A stretch of 64,000 bases of DNA from Bolinopsis microptera (lineage: Eukaryota > Ctenophora > Tentaculata > Lobata > Bolinopsidae): contig NC_087077.1 of NCBI RefSeq assembly GCF_026151205.1, positions 20,023,975-20,087,974 on the forward strand, read 5' to 3'. Positions within the stretch are counted from its first letter, which is position 1. Each line of letters starts with the position of its first letter. Shown here in pieces: positions 1-11,650 of this stretch. Position numbers and translations under genes: made by a program. A model generated the notes under the pieces. The model did no database searches. It saw only the letters and a program-made list of their open reading frames with translations, and had not been told where the DNA came from.

Positions 1-94
1 TACAAACAGTGGGCTAAATTATACAACAAAGTTTCCACACCTCTCGCGCAAGAGTTCTCCTCAACAAAATGTCTCGCCAGACACGCAATCTTAC

Positions 95-262
95 CTGCAT
101 GCAATGGATAACAAGACCTGGGGCTGTGTACAACTTTTTGTGACACACGTGACACTTGAAGTGCCGCGCCTTCTGGTGCTGCACCAGAATCTTTTCGTCT
201 TCAAACTCACGGTTACAGTACCAGCACCACGGCTTCAGAGGCTTCTTCTTCTTTCTACCCAT
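95..262 (-). CDS. ZNF207: ZNF207/BuGZ-like zinc-finger protein, first coding exon
   Basis: The first 56 codons, from the ATG at 262 down to 95, match the very conserved start of ZNF207/BuGZ: MGRKKKK, then two C2H2-type fingers (CWYC...H...H around residues 13-34 and CHVC...H near 37-53). Family knowledge: BuGZ binds microtubules and BUB3 and helps kinetochore loading in mitosis. The open frame runs on to position 14, but a good donor (GTAAG) follows the Met-Gln codons at 95, the point where the family's first exon region ends, so the codons after it are probably intron. The remaining exons lie left of the window. Identity is confident; the exon end is inferred from the splice site. Confidence 0.88.
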
Positions 263-780
263 TTTCTTTAGCTAATTATAAGCTACTGGGGTGAATGTTT
301 ATTTATGAGCATGACTAATTTTAAGTTACAATTATTGCCACTCGCCACTCACTCAACATCATGTAATTCTAATTGTACTTCAATGCAGTAATATGGATAT
401 GTCAGCTCCAAAGCCTACCAAGTTTCAATTAAATAAAAGTCTGCAAATTAAGGTTGATTAATACATTATCTTAAAATAAATATAATCAGTTTCACCAAAA
501 ATTAAATGTACAGAAAAGTTTGTTTCGAAGATAAATTAATCATTAAAAACCACAAAAATTCGTCTATGAAAAGAGGTAAGAAAGCTGACGTTATAGTAGT
601 ACAATACCCAAGATTGAAACATAAAGAACAGAAAAAACATCTCCTGGGAGTTTATCAGGGAATGCAATCAAATACGACAAATACTAAGAACAACCAGATA
701 CAAACATTGATACTTTACACTATAATCCCACAGCTGAGTACTCAACAATAAATATGTACAAATAGTTTTACTACAGAATA
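263..780. other. AT-rich spacer between ZNF207-like exon and thioredoxin
   Basis: This is low-complexity AT-rich sequence. A plus-strand open frame at 506-751 (81 codons) has no recognisable motif and I do not call it. It probably holds the ZNF207-like promoter/5'UTR (minus) and the thioredoxin 3'UTR. Confidence 0.4.
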
Positions 781-1116
781 TCAGTTGTTGCCCAGATATT
801 TGTTAATAAAAGCTTTAAGTTTAGCTTCATTCGCACCCATCATTTCATCCACTTTTTGGCCGTCTTTAAACAGGATGAAAGTTGGCATTGCTTGGATTTT
901 AAACTTCTCGGATATTTCATTTGCTGCGTCAACATCTACTTTGAGGAATAAGACACTATCCTTATAATCTTCACTCTTTGACATCTCCTCCAATTTAGGA
1001 GCAATTCTTACACATGGGCCACACCAAGTTGCAAAGAAATCAACAACAATAAGCTTTTCAGGAGAACTGTTGATGAGGTTGTCCAGTGTGGCATTGTCTT
1101 CAACCTTCGTGACCAT
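781..1116 (-). CDS. TXN: Thioredoxin, intronless
   Basis: This is a complete 111-aa thioredoxin read as one exon. The catalytic WCGPC motif is at residues 31-35, the VDVD strand near 60, and the cis-proline motif AMPTF at 76-80. Length fits cytosolic thioredoxins of about 105 aa. Family knowledge: the CxxC dithiol reduces protein disulfides and is recycled by thioredoxin reductase; no signal peptide or transit sequence is visible, so it should be cytosolic or nuclear. The first in-frame ATG is used. Lack of introns could mean a naturally intronless gene or an old retrocopy; no poly-A tract was seen next to it and the frame is intact. Confidence 0.93.
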   Translation of the reverse strand: MVTKVEDNATLDNLINSSPEKLIVVDFFATWCGPCVRIAPKLEEMSKSEDYKDSVLFLKVDVDAANEISEKFKIQAMPTFILFKDGQKVDEMMGANEAKLKAFINKYLGNN

Positions 1117-1559
1117 TGTGGTTATTTACTGCTAAGATAATAGATGATATTACTAAATCTCTATGGTAGTAGTCAATGGTCGACAGGGATTGGAAATACA
1201 TCCTAGTCAAGAATGGGATGGGCCTGGGATTGCATTAATTGACTTAATGGGAACTGGTCCATCCATATTCCATATCCTGACGGAAACGATGATTTTGAAA
1301 ATATTTCATGATACAAATTAATTTGGAGCTTCGGAGTTAGCCCTCTATCCATTGAAGCAACACGAAACGAATCAAAACGAAACACAGTATTTACTACCCG
1401 CTACTATGCGACAAACATATTTTATACAATATAACTAAACATTATACACAATACGGTGCCCAGGTCTGAGCAACTCCCCTCAAAAAACTTTCTCTGGTCA
1501 TCGGAGCAGAAAGTTAAAAACAAAACATCTCATGTAATCAAAAAATACTAAATAAGGTT

Positions 1560-1850
1560 AATGAGATAATATCAGATTGAACGACAAAGAAAAATGGTAA
1601 TAGTGTACATCCAATAAGATTGATTTCATTGACACACCGATGAAAACCACCTGGTTAAAACCATAAAACAATAAATGGACATTCGAAAAAATTACACAAG
1701 AAGACGTAACCACTAACAATAGCCTAACCAGGCTGTAACTGATCATACAAATAGTTCTTTAACTGACTCTTAAAAGACACAATATTATCGACGTTACGGA
1801 CATCAAGAGGGAGAGAATTCCACGATTCAGCTATTTAGAAACTAAAACTG
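1560..1850 (-). pseudogene. CR1/L2-like LINE 3' remnant
   Basis: Read on the minus strand, the stretch just above 1725 encodes the typical end of a CR1/L2 ORF2: a WNSLP motif followed by a SFKSQLKNYL-like helix and a stop near 1723-1731. Nothing upstream keeps a long reading frame, so this is a 5'-truncated, decayed copy. The rest of 1117-2120 shows no gene that I can support. Confidence 0.55.
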
Positions 1851-2120
1851 AGGATTTAGCTAGCTCCATTTCAGGTGGATGTCCATTTGTCGAAGATTAC
1901 ATGATAAAAACCGATAACAGTCGACAATTCAGTAGTTTCGACAGTGTGATAAAAAATCTACCAACTTACATTTTACGATTCTGACTAACAGTTTGTAATC
2001 TTACTACTGTCATGAAACAGCAATTCAATAATAGCAAGTAAATACGATTAGGGAAGGTGATGTTGAGAAATCCCGCCGCTTGTAGCAAGTAAAACAAAGA
2101 TTTTAGTTGACTAGATATAG

Positions 2121-4489
2121 TACAGGCACTTGGGTCCTTATCCTTGTCACTAATCTCAATTGGATTCGGTTTACACTAAACATGAACATTTAGACGTACA
2201 CATTGTTACATACATGTTACATGGTAAGGTCTCCTCCTAGTCGTTGGAGTGGCCTGCATCACACACATCGCGTTGGCGGCGTAACATATGTCTCCACTGT
2301 ACTCGATTGGTAGCCAAAGCTTCTGTTGTGTCGTTGTCGATGTTTTCAACACCTGTAAACTTAGCAGCATCTTCGAGTACGCAGGACTTCCAGTTCTTAC
2401 GGGGTCTGCCCCTTGACCTCTTTCCATAATTTGGCTTCCAGTTTAACAGAAACCTCGGTAGTCTAGAGTCTGGCATTCTAACTACATGTCCATACCAACG
2501 TAGCCTGGCAGCACTGATGAAAGTCTCAACTGACTTGATGCCAGCCCTCCTAAGAACTTCGTCGTTGGTCACATGAAAGAACCATTTAATCCTAAGGATC
2601 CTTCTCAAGGAGGTTTGATGGAAAACCTCGAAGCGTTTCATCTGCTTTTTGGTGGTGTTCCAGACTTCAGCTCCATACAACAAGATGGTGAGGACAGCAG
2701 CCCTATAGATCCTGATCTTGGTTGGAGTCTTTATAGTTCTGCTATTCCAAATGTTCCAGAGCTGATGAAAGGCGCCATTAGCCTTCTGGATACGGACATC
2801 CAGGTCTCTGTCGTACACATTGACACGATATTTATTAGAAAGCAAAAAGTATAAAATAATACGTGCGTGCGCGGCTTGAGCCGTGCCGCATAAGAACGGA
2901 TGCGTGCAGGGGCTGGAGTACGCTTGTATGTAGATTAATGAAATGTTGCATTGTAAATATTGAGAATTGATGATATATTATGATATAATAGTAAATTTTA
3001 CAAAGCTGGCTTTGGATTTAGGTAAGATTACAATTCATTAAAAAAAAACACTGATAGTTTAAATTTATTTCTATTTGTCGTATAATCATAAACAATTTAA
3101 TCCTGTTTTCAAGAACAAAGAATGCGCGGCTTTGGCGGCCAGTTATTGACTTATACATTAAATTGAATTTTAAATAGAAATGTGAATATATTAAAATTTA
3201 AAACTTTCAAAACGGAGGCTTATAAATATTATTATATTTTGATTGTAAAATAAAGGATAAAATTTTAAATTTGTTTCACTTTTTAAAAAAAATTTGTTTC
3301 ACTAGTTCTAATTCACTAAATATAATTCAAGACAATGAAAATTCTTGTGACATGGAAACATCGTTAAACATCACCACATTAGACAACGGAGCAGCGTGTA
3401 CATATTGGCAAAAGGTGAACAATTGGTTATTAGCGCTCGATTTTAAAATACAATAAAAATACGCAAGAATATGCGCGGAGCACCAAAATTTATAATTTCA
3501 TTTTAGGGTAATGTTTGTTCTTACTACTATCAAATATATTTAATGTGATACTATCTGTTGCATTTACTAAAAAAATTTTCACATCAACATGTCATCAAAG
3601 AATCAAAAACGAAGTGCGCGTAAAATAAAAGATATTGAACACTTTTTAAAATCATAAGGAAAAAACAAAAATAAATTTATTGTTTATCTGGCACGCCAAT
3701 CCCAATGCACGGCAATCCTCACATTGGTGAGAGAAGAAAGTGATAAATTAGGATACTAGGAAAATTTTAAATTTTATGTATTCGTTTACAATTAAGTTTA
3801 TGCTTCACTGGGCCGCGCTCAGCCTGTCATTCCGCTTAATTTTTATGTTTATGAACATAATAGTGAAACATGAACAAATTTTAAATTTTATCCTTTATTT
3901 TACAATCATAATATAATAATATTTATAAGCCTCCGTTTTGAAAGTTTTAAATTTTAATATATTCACATTTCTATTCAAAATTCAATTTAATGTATAAATC
4001 AATAACTGCCCGCCAAAGCCGCGCATTCTTGAAAACAGGATTAAATTGTTTATGATTATACGACAAATAGAAATAAATTTAAAACAATCCGTGGTTTTTT
4101 TAAAAATAAATTATAATCTTACCTAAATCCAAAGCCAGCTTTGTAAAATTTATTGATACATGTTTCGTATCCAATCCTTCGGAGGCGCGCACTTCGCGCG
4201 CGAAAAGTGGCATGCAACGTATGTCAAAAAATTTACTATTAGATCATAATATATCGTCAATTCTAAATATTTACAATGCAACATTTCATTAATCTACATA
4301 CAAGCGTACTCCAGCCCCTGCACGCATCCGTTCTTATGCGGCGCGGCTCAAGCCGCGCACGCACGTATTATTTTATACTTTTTGCTTTCTAATAAATATC
4401 GTGTCAATGTGTACGTCTAAATGTTCATGTTTAGTGTAAACCGAATCCAATTGAGATTAATGACAAGGATAAGGACCCAAGTGCCTGTA
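2121..4489. mobile_element. Long-TIR DNA transposon, non-autonomous, split by a LINE
   Basis: The two ends are inverted copies of each other: the left end starts TACAGGCACTTGGG and the right end finishes CCCAAGTGCCTGTA. Complementarity continues for several hundred bases on each side (left arm to about 3280, right arm from about 3870). TA lies at each outer edge, so a TA target site is possible. The left arm is interrupted by a LINE fragment at 2206-2811; the right arm has about 80 extra bases near 4150-4225 with a GGCGCGC-rich hairpin. The 600-bp centre has no transposase that I can recognise, only a 22-codon frame starting near 3588. Confidence 0.8.
2206..2811 (-). mobile_element. 5'-truncated LINE (C-terminal ORF2 fragment) with 11-bp TSD
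   Basis: On the minus strand this encodes about 190 residues of a LINE ORF2 C-terminus, with the LLYGAEVW and RWYGHVVRMP motifs and a basic GKRSRGRPRK tail seen in RTE/CR1-type elements. Identical CGTACACATTG copies sit at 2195-2205 and 2812-2822. The uninterrupted right arm of the host transposon carries this 11-mer only once, which proves the insertion point. The 3' end is a short degenerate ATGTAAC repeat rather than poly-A, as in RTE-like elements. Clade not assigned. Confidence 0.85.
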
Positions 4490-6915
4490 CGGCTTTTTCG
4501 GACCCCTGTGGACCACTACTCTTGAAATCGCTCTACAACTAGTGAACATTTATAACTGTTATATAATATATAACGTCATTTGACAATTATTATCATTAAT
4601 CTACAATTAAATTATTATCATTAATCTACAATTAAATCTAACTGTCTTGCTGAGGGGGAGGAGTAAACGCTTCACAAACTAAGATACTTACAACATACAA
4701 AATTTAAAACCATCAACACGGTTATAGTTAATATCAAGGGCCAATTTGGTATACCTCGTTGTAATATCTAGTATATCTTCACATCTTAATACTATAATGA
4801 AATACAATAGGATACATGTTTCGAGAAAGAAAGGTTGGTCCGATTATTAACAAAAGTAAACAAAAGTCCATCAGGGACTCCACGGAGTCGAAAAAGGTAC
4901 ACGGCTGCTGTCTGGTGCTGCTAGGCATTTATTGATCAAGATGTTTCATTGTATTGGTTTTTTATGATTCTATTGTTCGTGACTAATCAAGTTCTAAGTG
5001 GGGGTATAAAGTGCTGCTTAAGATACTTCGTCATCTCATGTCCAGTATAATGAATAAGATAGTAAACAATACAGTTTCAGTAGTTGACCCATACAGTTAA
5101 GTCCGTCATAACTCACAATTGTTTAATCGTCTGTCAATTGTCAAAGTCATTTCTTCTTGTCGTATATTTTTTGTTGTTTTGAATTTTTTGCAATTAATTA
5201 CATTTTTTGGGTCATATTTCGTAAATTTTATTTCTCTGTTTTTGTTTTAATGTTATTTTAAATTTCTTTCCTTCGTTAATTTTACACATGTTTAACAATT
5301 TTATTACAGAACTGAAGAAGACGTAGTTACGTGGAATGATTATTTCTATTCAATAAAGTTTCTAGCCTAAAGTCTGCTGCTTCAATTTGTTTGCAAGTTA
5401 AGAGTGTAAAGAGAAATTCTCCAAGAGAAATCAAGTTCAAATGCGACTCATAAATATAGCCCCCTTGAACTATTGAACTATTGTCAAAGTCGTTGTGTGT
5501 TTAGTCGCTGAGTTAGCATTAAGTTGTTACGCGCGCGCGCGTTTAATCCCGTCGACGTGGGATGTGACAATGAAAACGGTACAGAATTATTGTTTTCGCG
5601 TGTTACGTAGAATTTACTAGTGTGTAATACTGGTTAACACTGGGTGTACACTGAGTGTAAATCGCTAAGTTTCATACACGAGCCGTTGAATATTTCCAAT
5701 TTTGAGTGTATCGTGAGCATGTTTTACAGTGCAATTGTTCGGTACTAGTGTGTTTGTGTGTATATATATATATATATATCATCTGTGGAGTATGGTGTGT
5801 GGACTGTGGTAAATAATGTGTTTAGTTGGAGTGCAGTAGTGGTTGCATGTATGAGGAAAGATAAGTGGTTATTTTAGTAACTCACATTAATCAAAACTTG
5901 AGCTCATTTGTGGCAAAATTAAGCTCACACCAATCAAGTGTATCATGCTTGAATTGCGATTCTTGTAAAGCAATTTTCAATGTATTCTTAAACCCGTTTG
6001 TCGGAGTATTAAAACTTATCTTACTTGATGTTTGTCGACAGCTGTTCCACATGTAGGATGATTGGTAGATGAATTGTGAGGATGGTTGTGATGTGATGAA
6101 ATAATCCTCTCGTCGTGGTGACCTGTTAAATGATGAGTACAGTGATAATGGTTCCTCTAACTTATTAATTTTGAATAGTTCTAAGAGACAAGTGTACTTA
6201 TACAAGTTGTGAACAGTTAACAATTTCTGATTCTTAAACAAGGGCTTAGAGTGTTCTTTTTTGTAAAAGTCCACACCTAGTCTTTGCTCACCAAATGGTC
6301 GTGTCCGTTTAATAGCCTAGCTGAGGTCCCCAGGTAATTTATGCTTTAATATAATGTATTAAAAAAGTAATTGGGATTAAGGCGAAAAAAGATTAATCAA
6401 TGAGCACTGCACTTAAACCTTACTACAGACCCTGAAAACATAAATGGCTGCAGCCTATCTCCAAAAAATGTTTGCAAAATGTTCGCTTCTTAAAAATAAC
6501 GTTTCCTCTAATATATATAATATAACACAAAGAAAAATTAATCGAAATCCCGAATAAAAATTGCAAAATTATACTGTCCAAATCTCTGTCTCATTTTCAG
6601 GTTTTGAAATCGAAATTTCAAGCATCGAAATTTTACAGTTTTTACTGATTTTTTAATAAATCTTTACTCCACTGGGGAGTATGAATAAATTAAATCCCGA
6701 ATAAAATTGCAAAGTCATACTGTCCCAATGATCCCTGTCCCATTTTCAGGTTTAATAACTTAGTATTCATGTTATTTTCTGGGATGACTAGTTTAAACAT
6801 TGCTGAGTATAAGTTTTATCTTGAAAGCGGTGTTATTAAATTTCAATTTATTGTTATTATTAATTGAAAAGTGTATTTTTCTATTTGGGGATTTACGTTT
6901 ACAATGGGGTTCATA
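4490..6915. other. Intergenic, no supported gene
   Basis: AT-rich sequence. I see a short (CG)n run near 5530, a GT/TA microsatellite at about 5750-5780 and an open frame on the minus strand (5891-6274) with no recognisable domain. No gene called. Confidence 0.4.
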
Positions 6916-6917
6916 TA

Positions 6918-9316
6918 CGGGTATATGACCCCCAGAATATAGGTCGTTTTTTTAGCACTTAGAAACAGGTGTTAAAACTACTTCTAAGCATGTTTAAGGC
7001 TGTAAATATGTACATAATAACCCTTTAAATGTTTCTTGGGTAGTTGAAAATAATTATTAGGTTTTTAAGTGTACTTTTTTTTCACCTGTAAAAATACCAT
7101 TTTTTAACAGGGCCCCCAGAATATAGGTCCAAACATCTGTTCCTAAGTTGTTCTAAAATTGTCACAGACAGTTATATGCAGTCAGAATATGTTGCTGATA
7201 CTGTATTGATGATGCCAATGGCTCCAGATACTAAATTGAAATGGTTTAGAGTATACTTAATAGCAAAAAATCAAAAACTACGGCCCCCAGAATATAGGTA
7301 TGCAAAAATCGTCCTCAAATACTCCACCTTCATACATTTTGATGATGCCATCTCTTCAGCATATGTTCTTTAACTGTATCTCATCACTACCCCACATTCC
7401 TTAATGCTCAGGGTGACAGAGAAAATGCAGAATCTTGGTCGCTATTTAAAAAAAAAAACCTATATTCTGGGGGCCATATACCCGTAATGAGTAAAATCTT
7501 TAATTTTACTAGTTAAAAAGCTTTCATGCACTCATTTAGTAGGGATCTTAACTAAATACTTAAATAAGATTGAAGGAGTGTCCCTAGATATGATTGAGGG
7601 GGGCTGTTTTTATCTGTATCAATACAATGTGCACCTCAATGACTGTAAATCAGACATTTTTGGCCGCCAAATATTTTTAAAGGCCTACCTCAAAATTCTG
7701 TCCCAAAACTTAAGGTCATGAGACAATTCTACGTTGATTCTGAAAATTTCATGTGAAAATATTGAAACCCTATTGAGTTCTATTGTTTTGAGCGAAGTCA
7801 ATTTGAGATATGGGCGATTTTGTTCATTTTTTGCGATTATTTGAACACAGAATCCACAGTTAGGTAGATATTGAGCTGATAATCATAGAAAATGTGTAAT
7901 ATATGCTTACCTTCCATATAAAGTTGGCCCATATCCACAAAGTTGGCAAACCCACCAGATATCTGGGAGGAAATTTGGGAAGAATGAGGAAATTTTTGGC
8001 ATCTGAGAGGAAATTTCTTGGTTAGCGACTGACAATTGCAGTCCGCAAAGAGCAGTTCAATCATTGGGTATCGAGAGGAAATTTTTCCTCTCTAAATGAC
8101 TTAAAATTCGTGCCATCTTTAACTTTAATTTGTCCAATGTTTTGAATCCAAAATATTACTGAGTGTCTAATCAACTACTTTGAACCTTCTCTATTGATAT
8201 CCTATTGGTCTATCATATAATCCAGTTAAAAATTTTCCGGATGCTGCGCCCCCTGCCCTCTTAAAATATTACTAATAACCAAGTGTCTAATCAACTGTTT
8301 TGAACCTTCTGTATTGATATCCTATTGGTTTAGCATATAATCCAGTTAAAATTTTCCGGGGGCTGCGCCCCCGAGCCCCCTTAAAATATTACTAATAACC
8401 AAGTGTCTAATCAACTGTTTTGAACCTTCTGTATTGATATCCTATTGGTTTAGCATATAATCCAGTTAAAATTTTCCGGGGGCTGCGCCCCCGAGCCCCT
8501 GCCGCAGTAGCCTCGGAGCCCACCCCTTCTAAAAATCCTGCGCATGCCCCTGTTGGAAAAGTAACTTAGCCGCTGCAAGCGAAGCGAGCGGGCCACAGCG
8601 AGCAAAGCGAGCCACAGCGAGCAAAGCGAGCGGGCCACAGAAGGGTCTGAAAATGGGTTTGGGAGGAAATTTTTAATTATGTGGATATGGGAAAGTTGGT
8701 TTCATTCAAAAATGTTGATATTTGACCAATTTATGGACCAAAATCGATCAAATTTGGTGCGTATGCCCAAATATGGGCATATGGTTTTTGTTTTTATCCC
8801 ATAACTCGGCCAATTTTTATCCAATTTTGATAAAACTTGATATGTGGGTTCAGGAGACTAGTAGCTACAAGTAGAGCATCCCAAAGCATGGTTTTGGGCA
8901 TGTTCAGGGTTTTTGACCAACCTATATTCTGGGGGTCGTAAAATTGTGGTGGCCATAACTTTTTTCCAAATTGTCAGTTTGCAGATGTCTCGATGAAAAG
9001 ATAGCTTAAAATAATACTTATACTCATACCAGTAGTCTTACTGGCATGTGTTGGACAGATTTTTGTCATGACAATTTTTCGCCATATTTACCCCTCTAGA
9101 AAATGACAACATCGTTTAAATCTTTCGCTGTCATGACCAAATATACCAAAATACCACATGTAGGTCCAAAATTTTTACCCAGAAACATTAGTTACATGTT
9201 TTACTCCAACCTAGCAGTAACAGATCCCATTAGTATCGCTTATCTTGGTTAGAACTGTATCCACTAACATGACCTATATTTTGGGGGCCACCTATATTCT
9301 GGGGGTCATATACCCG
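6918..9316. mobile_element. TIR element(s) with repeated CCCCCAGAATATAGG motif
   Basis: The left end CGGGTATATGACCCCCAGAA (6918) is matched in inverted form at two right ends: 7484 (giving a 567-bp element) and 9316 (giving a 2.4-kb element). TA flanks every one of these ends. The motif CCCCCAGAATATAGG is also found internally: forward near 6929, 7113 and 7283, reverse near 7459, 8921, 9273 and 9291. No transposase was recognised. The simplest reading is a short MITE-like unit plus a second, nested or tandem copy sharing one end. TA duplication suggests a Tc1/mariner/pogo-type mechanism (inference). Confidence 0.65.
8145..8505 (+). repeat. About 120-bp tandem repeat, three units
   Basis: Three units share the phrase 'gtgtctaatcaact...gaaccttct...cctattgg...catataatccagtt' and end in a GC-rich block CCGGGGGCTGCGCCCCCGAG, which can fold as GGGGGC/GCCCCC. 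The unit is inside the larger TIR region at 6918-9316. It is followed at 8570-8640 by short GCGAGC/GCGAAG repeats. Confidence 0.75.
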
Positions 9317-11650
9317 TACTACAAAGTTATATTTAAAATCTGTTAACTGTTTTATTTCATTTTCAAATTGGTTTATATGATGTGAGGGTGTCTAACCTTA
9401 TAGCTGAACAAAGACTTGAGTATGATATAATATGATGTAACCATGTACCGACTACCGTGTACCTCCATGTTTAAGCAGGATAACACAAAAAGTTTTATTT
9501 TTATGTAGTAATCAGTTCCTTCTTTAGAGAAACAAACTTTTATAGAAGTCGTCCTGTTAGTATTATGTATACTACAAATCTATTACATTTATTGAGGACG
9601 TTACAGAAGGAATTAATTTCATGTGGTTGGAAGAGTCCTAACTCTCCTCACGTCAGAAAATTGCGTTTCCCTTGTATCAAATATGATATGTCAAAATGCA
9701 TTTTGCCAGCCATGCCACCCACGAAAAAGAGGAAAGCTCTATCTTACGATGAGAAAAGAACAATACTGTTAAAGTTCAAGAGTGATCCTAAATTGAGAGT
9801 TGCAACAGTAGCTCGTGAGTATGGTATGTCAATTAAATCCAACATTTGTGTTCAGTTAAATGTAGTTCTTTGCTATTAAAAACTTGCTTGTTCTATAAAT
9901 TTAATAAATTGTGCTAAATATTACATTATAATTCTATTTCAGGGATCAATGAGTCCACAATAAGGACTATCAGGAAAATGGAAGAAAAGATCCTGTCATA
10001 CCATACTCACCTGTCGTCCAATTTATCAGACACTACTATAAAAAAAGCTCGGCTATCGAAATATGAAAAGTTAGACAGTGTTCTGTACAAGTGGGTGTAC
10101 ACAAAAAGCAGCTGGCTGTGAGGTAAGCCATTTAATCTGAATCTATGTACAGTGTATACATGGACACGTTCATTTGAGTTTGAGGATATTGGTAAATATA
10201 AGTGACCCTATTAAAAGGCACAGTGTAGTTGACTTTGTCACACTATGAAATTACTTAAACCCTTGATGGTTAGGATAATCGTCTCATCCTCTCGGCTAAC
10301 TTTGTCACATAACGATATCTTAATCAGGTGATAAGATATCGCTTAAATACGGCCGGCACGGAAATGGTTACATTGTCACACTATAAACATGTGACGGAAT
10401 AAATATGGACCCCTTGCTGCCGTTTTTGACCAAATGTTTGAGTGTCCAGTTGATTGGATGGGTACATATGACCATTACCTACATATTTGACGACTTTTTT
10501 CGTTAGATGGTGCACTCAGGTTTACTCTTTCACACATTAAAGAAAATATGTGATGAATGTTTAGGGCACCCTGATAAGCAATGCTGAGTAGTGTAAATTT
10601 ATTTGATGGCCTGGAAGTGCTGGGAATTGTTATTATATCATATAGTCGTAAGGAATTAAAACACAGAAGGCACAACCAAGCTTACTTTGTCACATAATCT
10701 TGATAGTATCTGAACATGTGTGAAATTGAACAAATAATGATATACCAGCTTAAACCCCTTATATTATACGTACTATGGATCAAACAACACTGCTAGTACC
10801 ATGCACCAGTCACATAAATCATTATCAGGTGGTAATATGTTAACAGTGTCACAATTAAACTACCGCTACATGGTCAAAAATAGGGTAATTTCGTCACAAA
10901 AAATTATTATAACTCTGTTAGCTCCTTGCTGGCAAAATAACTAGTTTATCGAAATTTTTTTGATGATAAAGTTACATAGTATTCTAATAGAAGTATAGTT
11001 TTTCAAAATAGGGGCAAGACATGTTTACTTTGTCACATCAGTTATTATAAGAGTTAGGTAATCGTCATCAGATTAAAAGATAATTTTCGTAGTTTGGATC
11101 GATTAATACTTTAATATACCTGTAATAAATCCTATGCCAATTTTAACACACTATCTTGATACTGTTGGGGCAGGGAAAGTTAATTTTGTCACATTTTCAA
11201 TGTCTTTGACAAATTAATCTAAATTTTAAAAATTGAGTTCTTATGTTCTGGACAATATTCTTCCAATCGTTTCTGAAAGAATGTTGAATTCTAATAGAGT
11301 TATAGATCTTCAAAATAGGGGCAAGACATGTTTACTTTGTCACATCAGTTATTATTAGAGTTAGGTAATCGTCATCACATTAACATATATTTTTTGTAGT
11401 TTGGATTGATTTATATAGGTAATAAAGCAGCTTATGCTAATTTTTACACACTATCTTGAAATTGTTGGGGCGTGAAAAGTTAATTTTGTCACATTTTTAG
11501 TGACTTTGACAAATTTAACCTTAAATTGTTAAACTTAAGCTCTGATGTTCTGGACAATATTCTAATAGAGGTATAGAATATAGATCTTCAAAATAGGGGC
11601 AAGACATGTTAACTTTGTCACATCAGTTATTATAAGAGTTATTATAAGAG

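Noticed and set aside
506-751. 81-codon plus-strand frame near the thioredoxin gene
   Set aside because: Lys/Asn-rich composition expected of AT-rich DNA, no domain, no splice or start context.
5891-6274. 127-codon minus-strand frame
   Set aside because: No recognisable motif, AT-rich composition and no neighbouring exons; could be chance.
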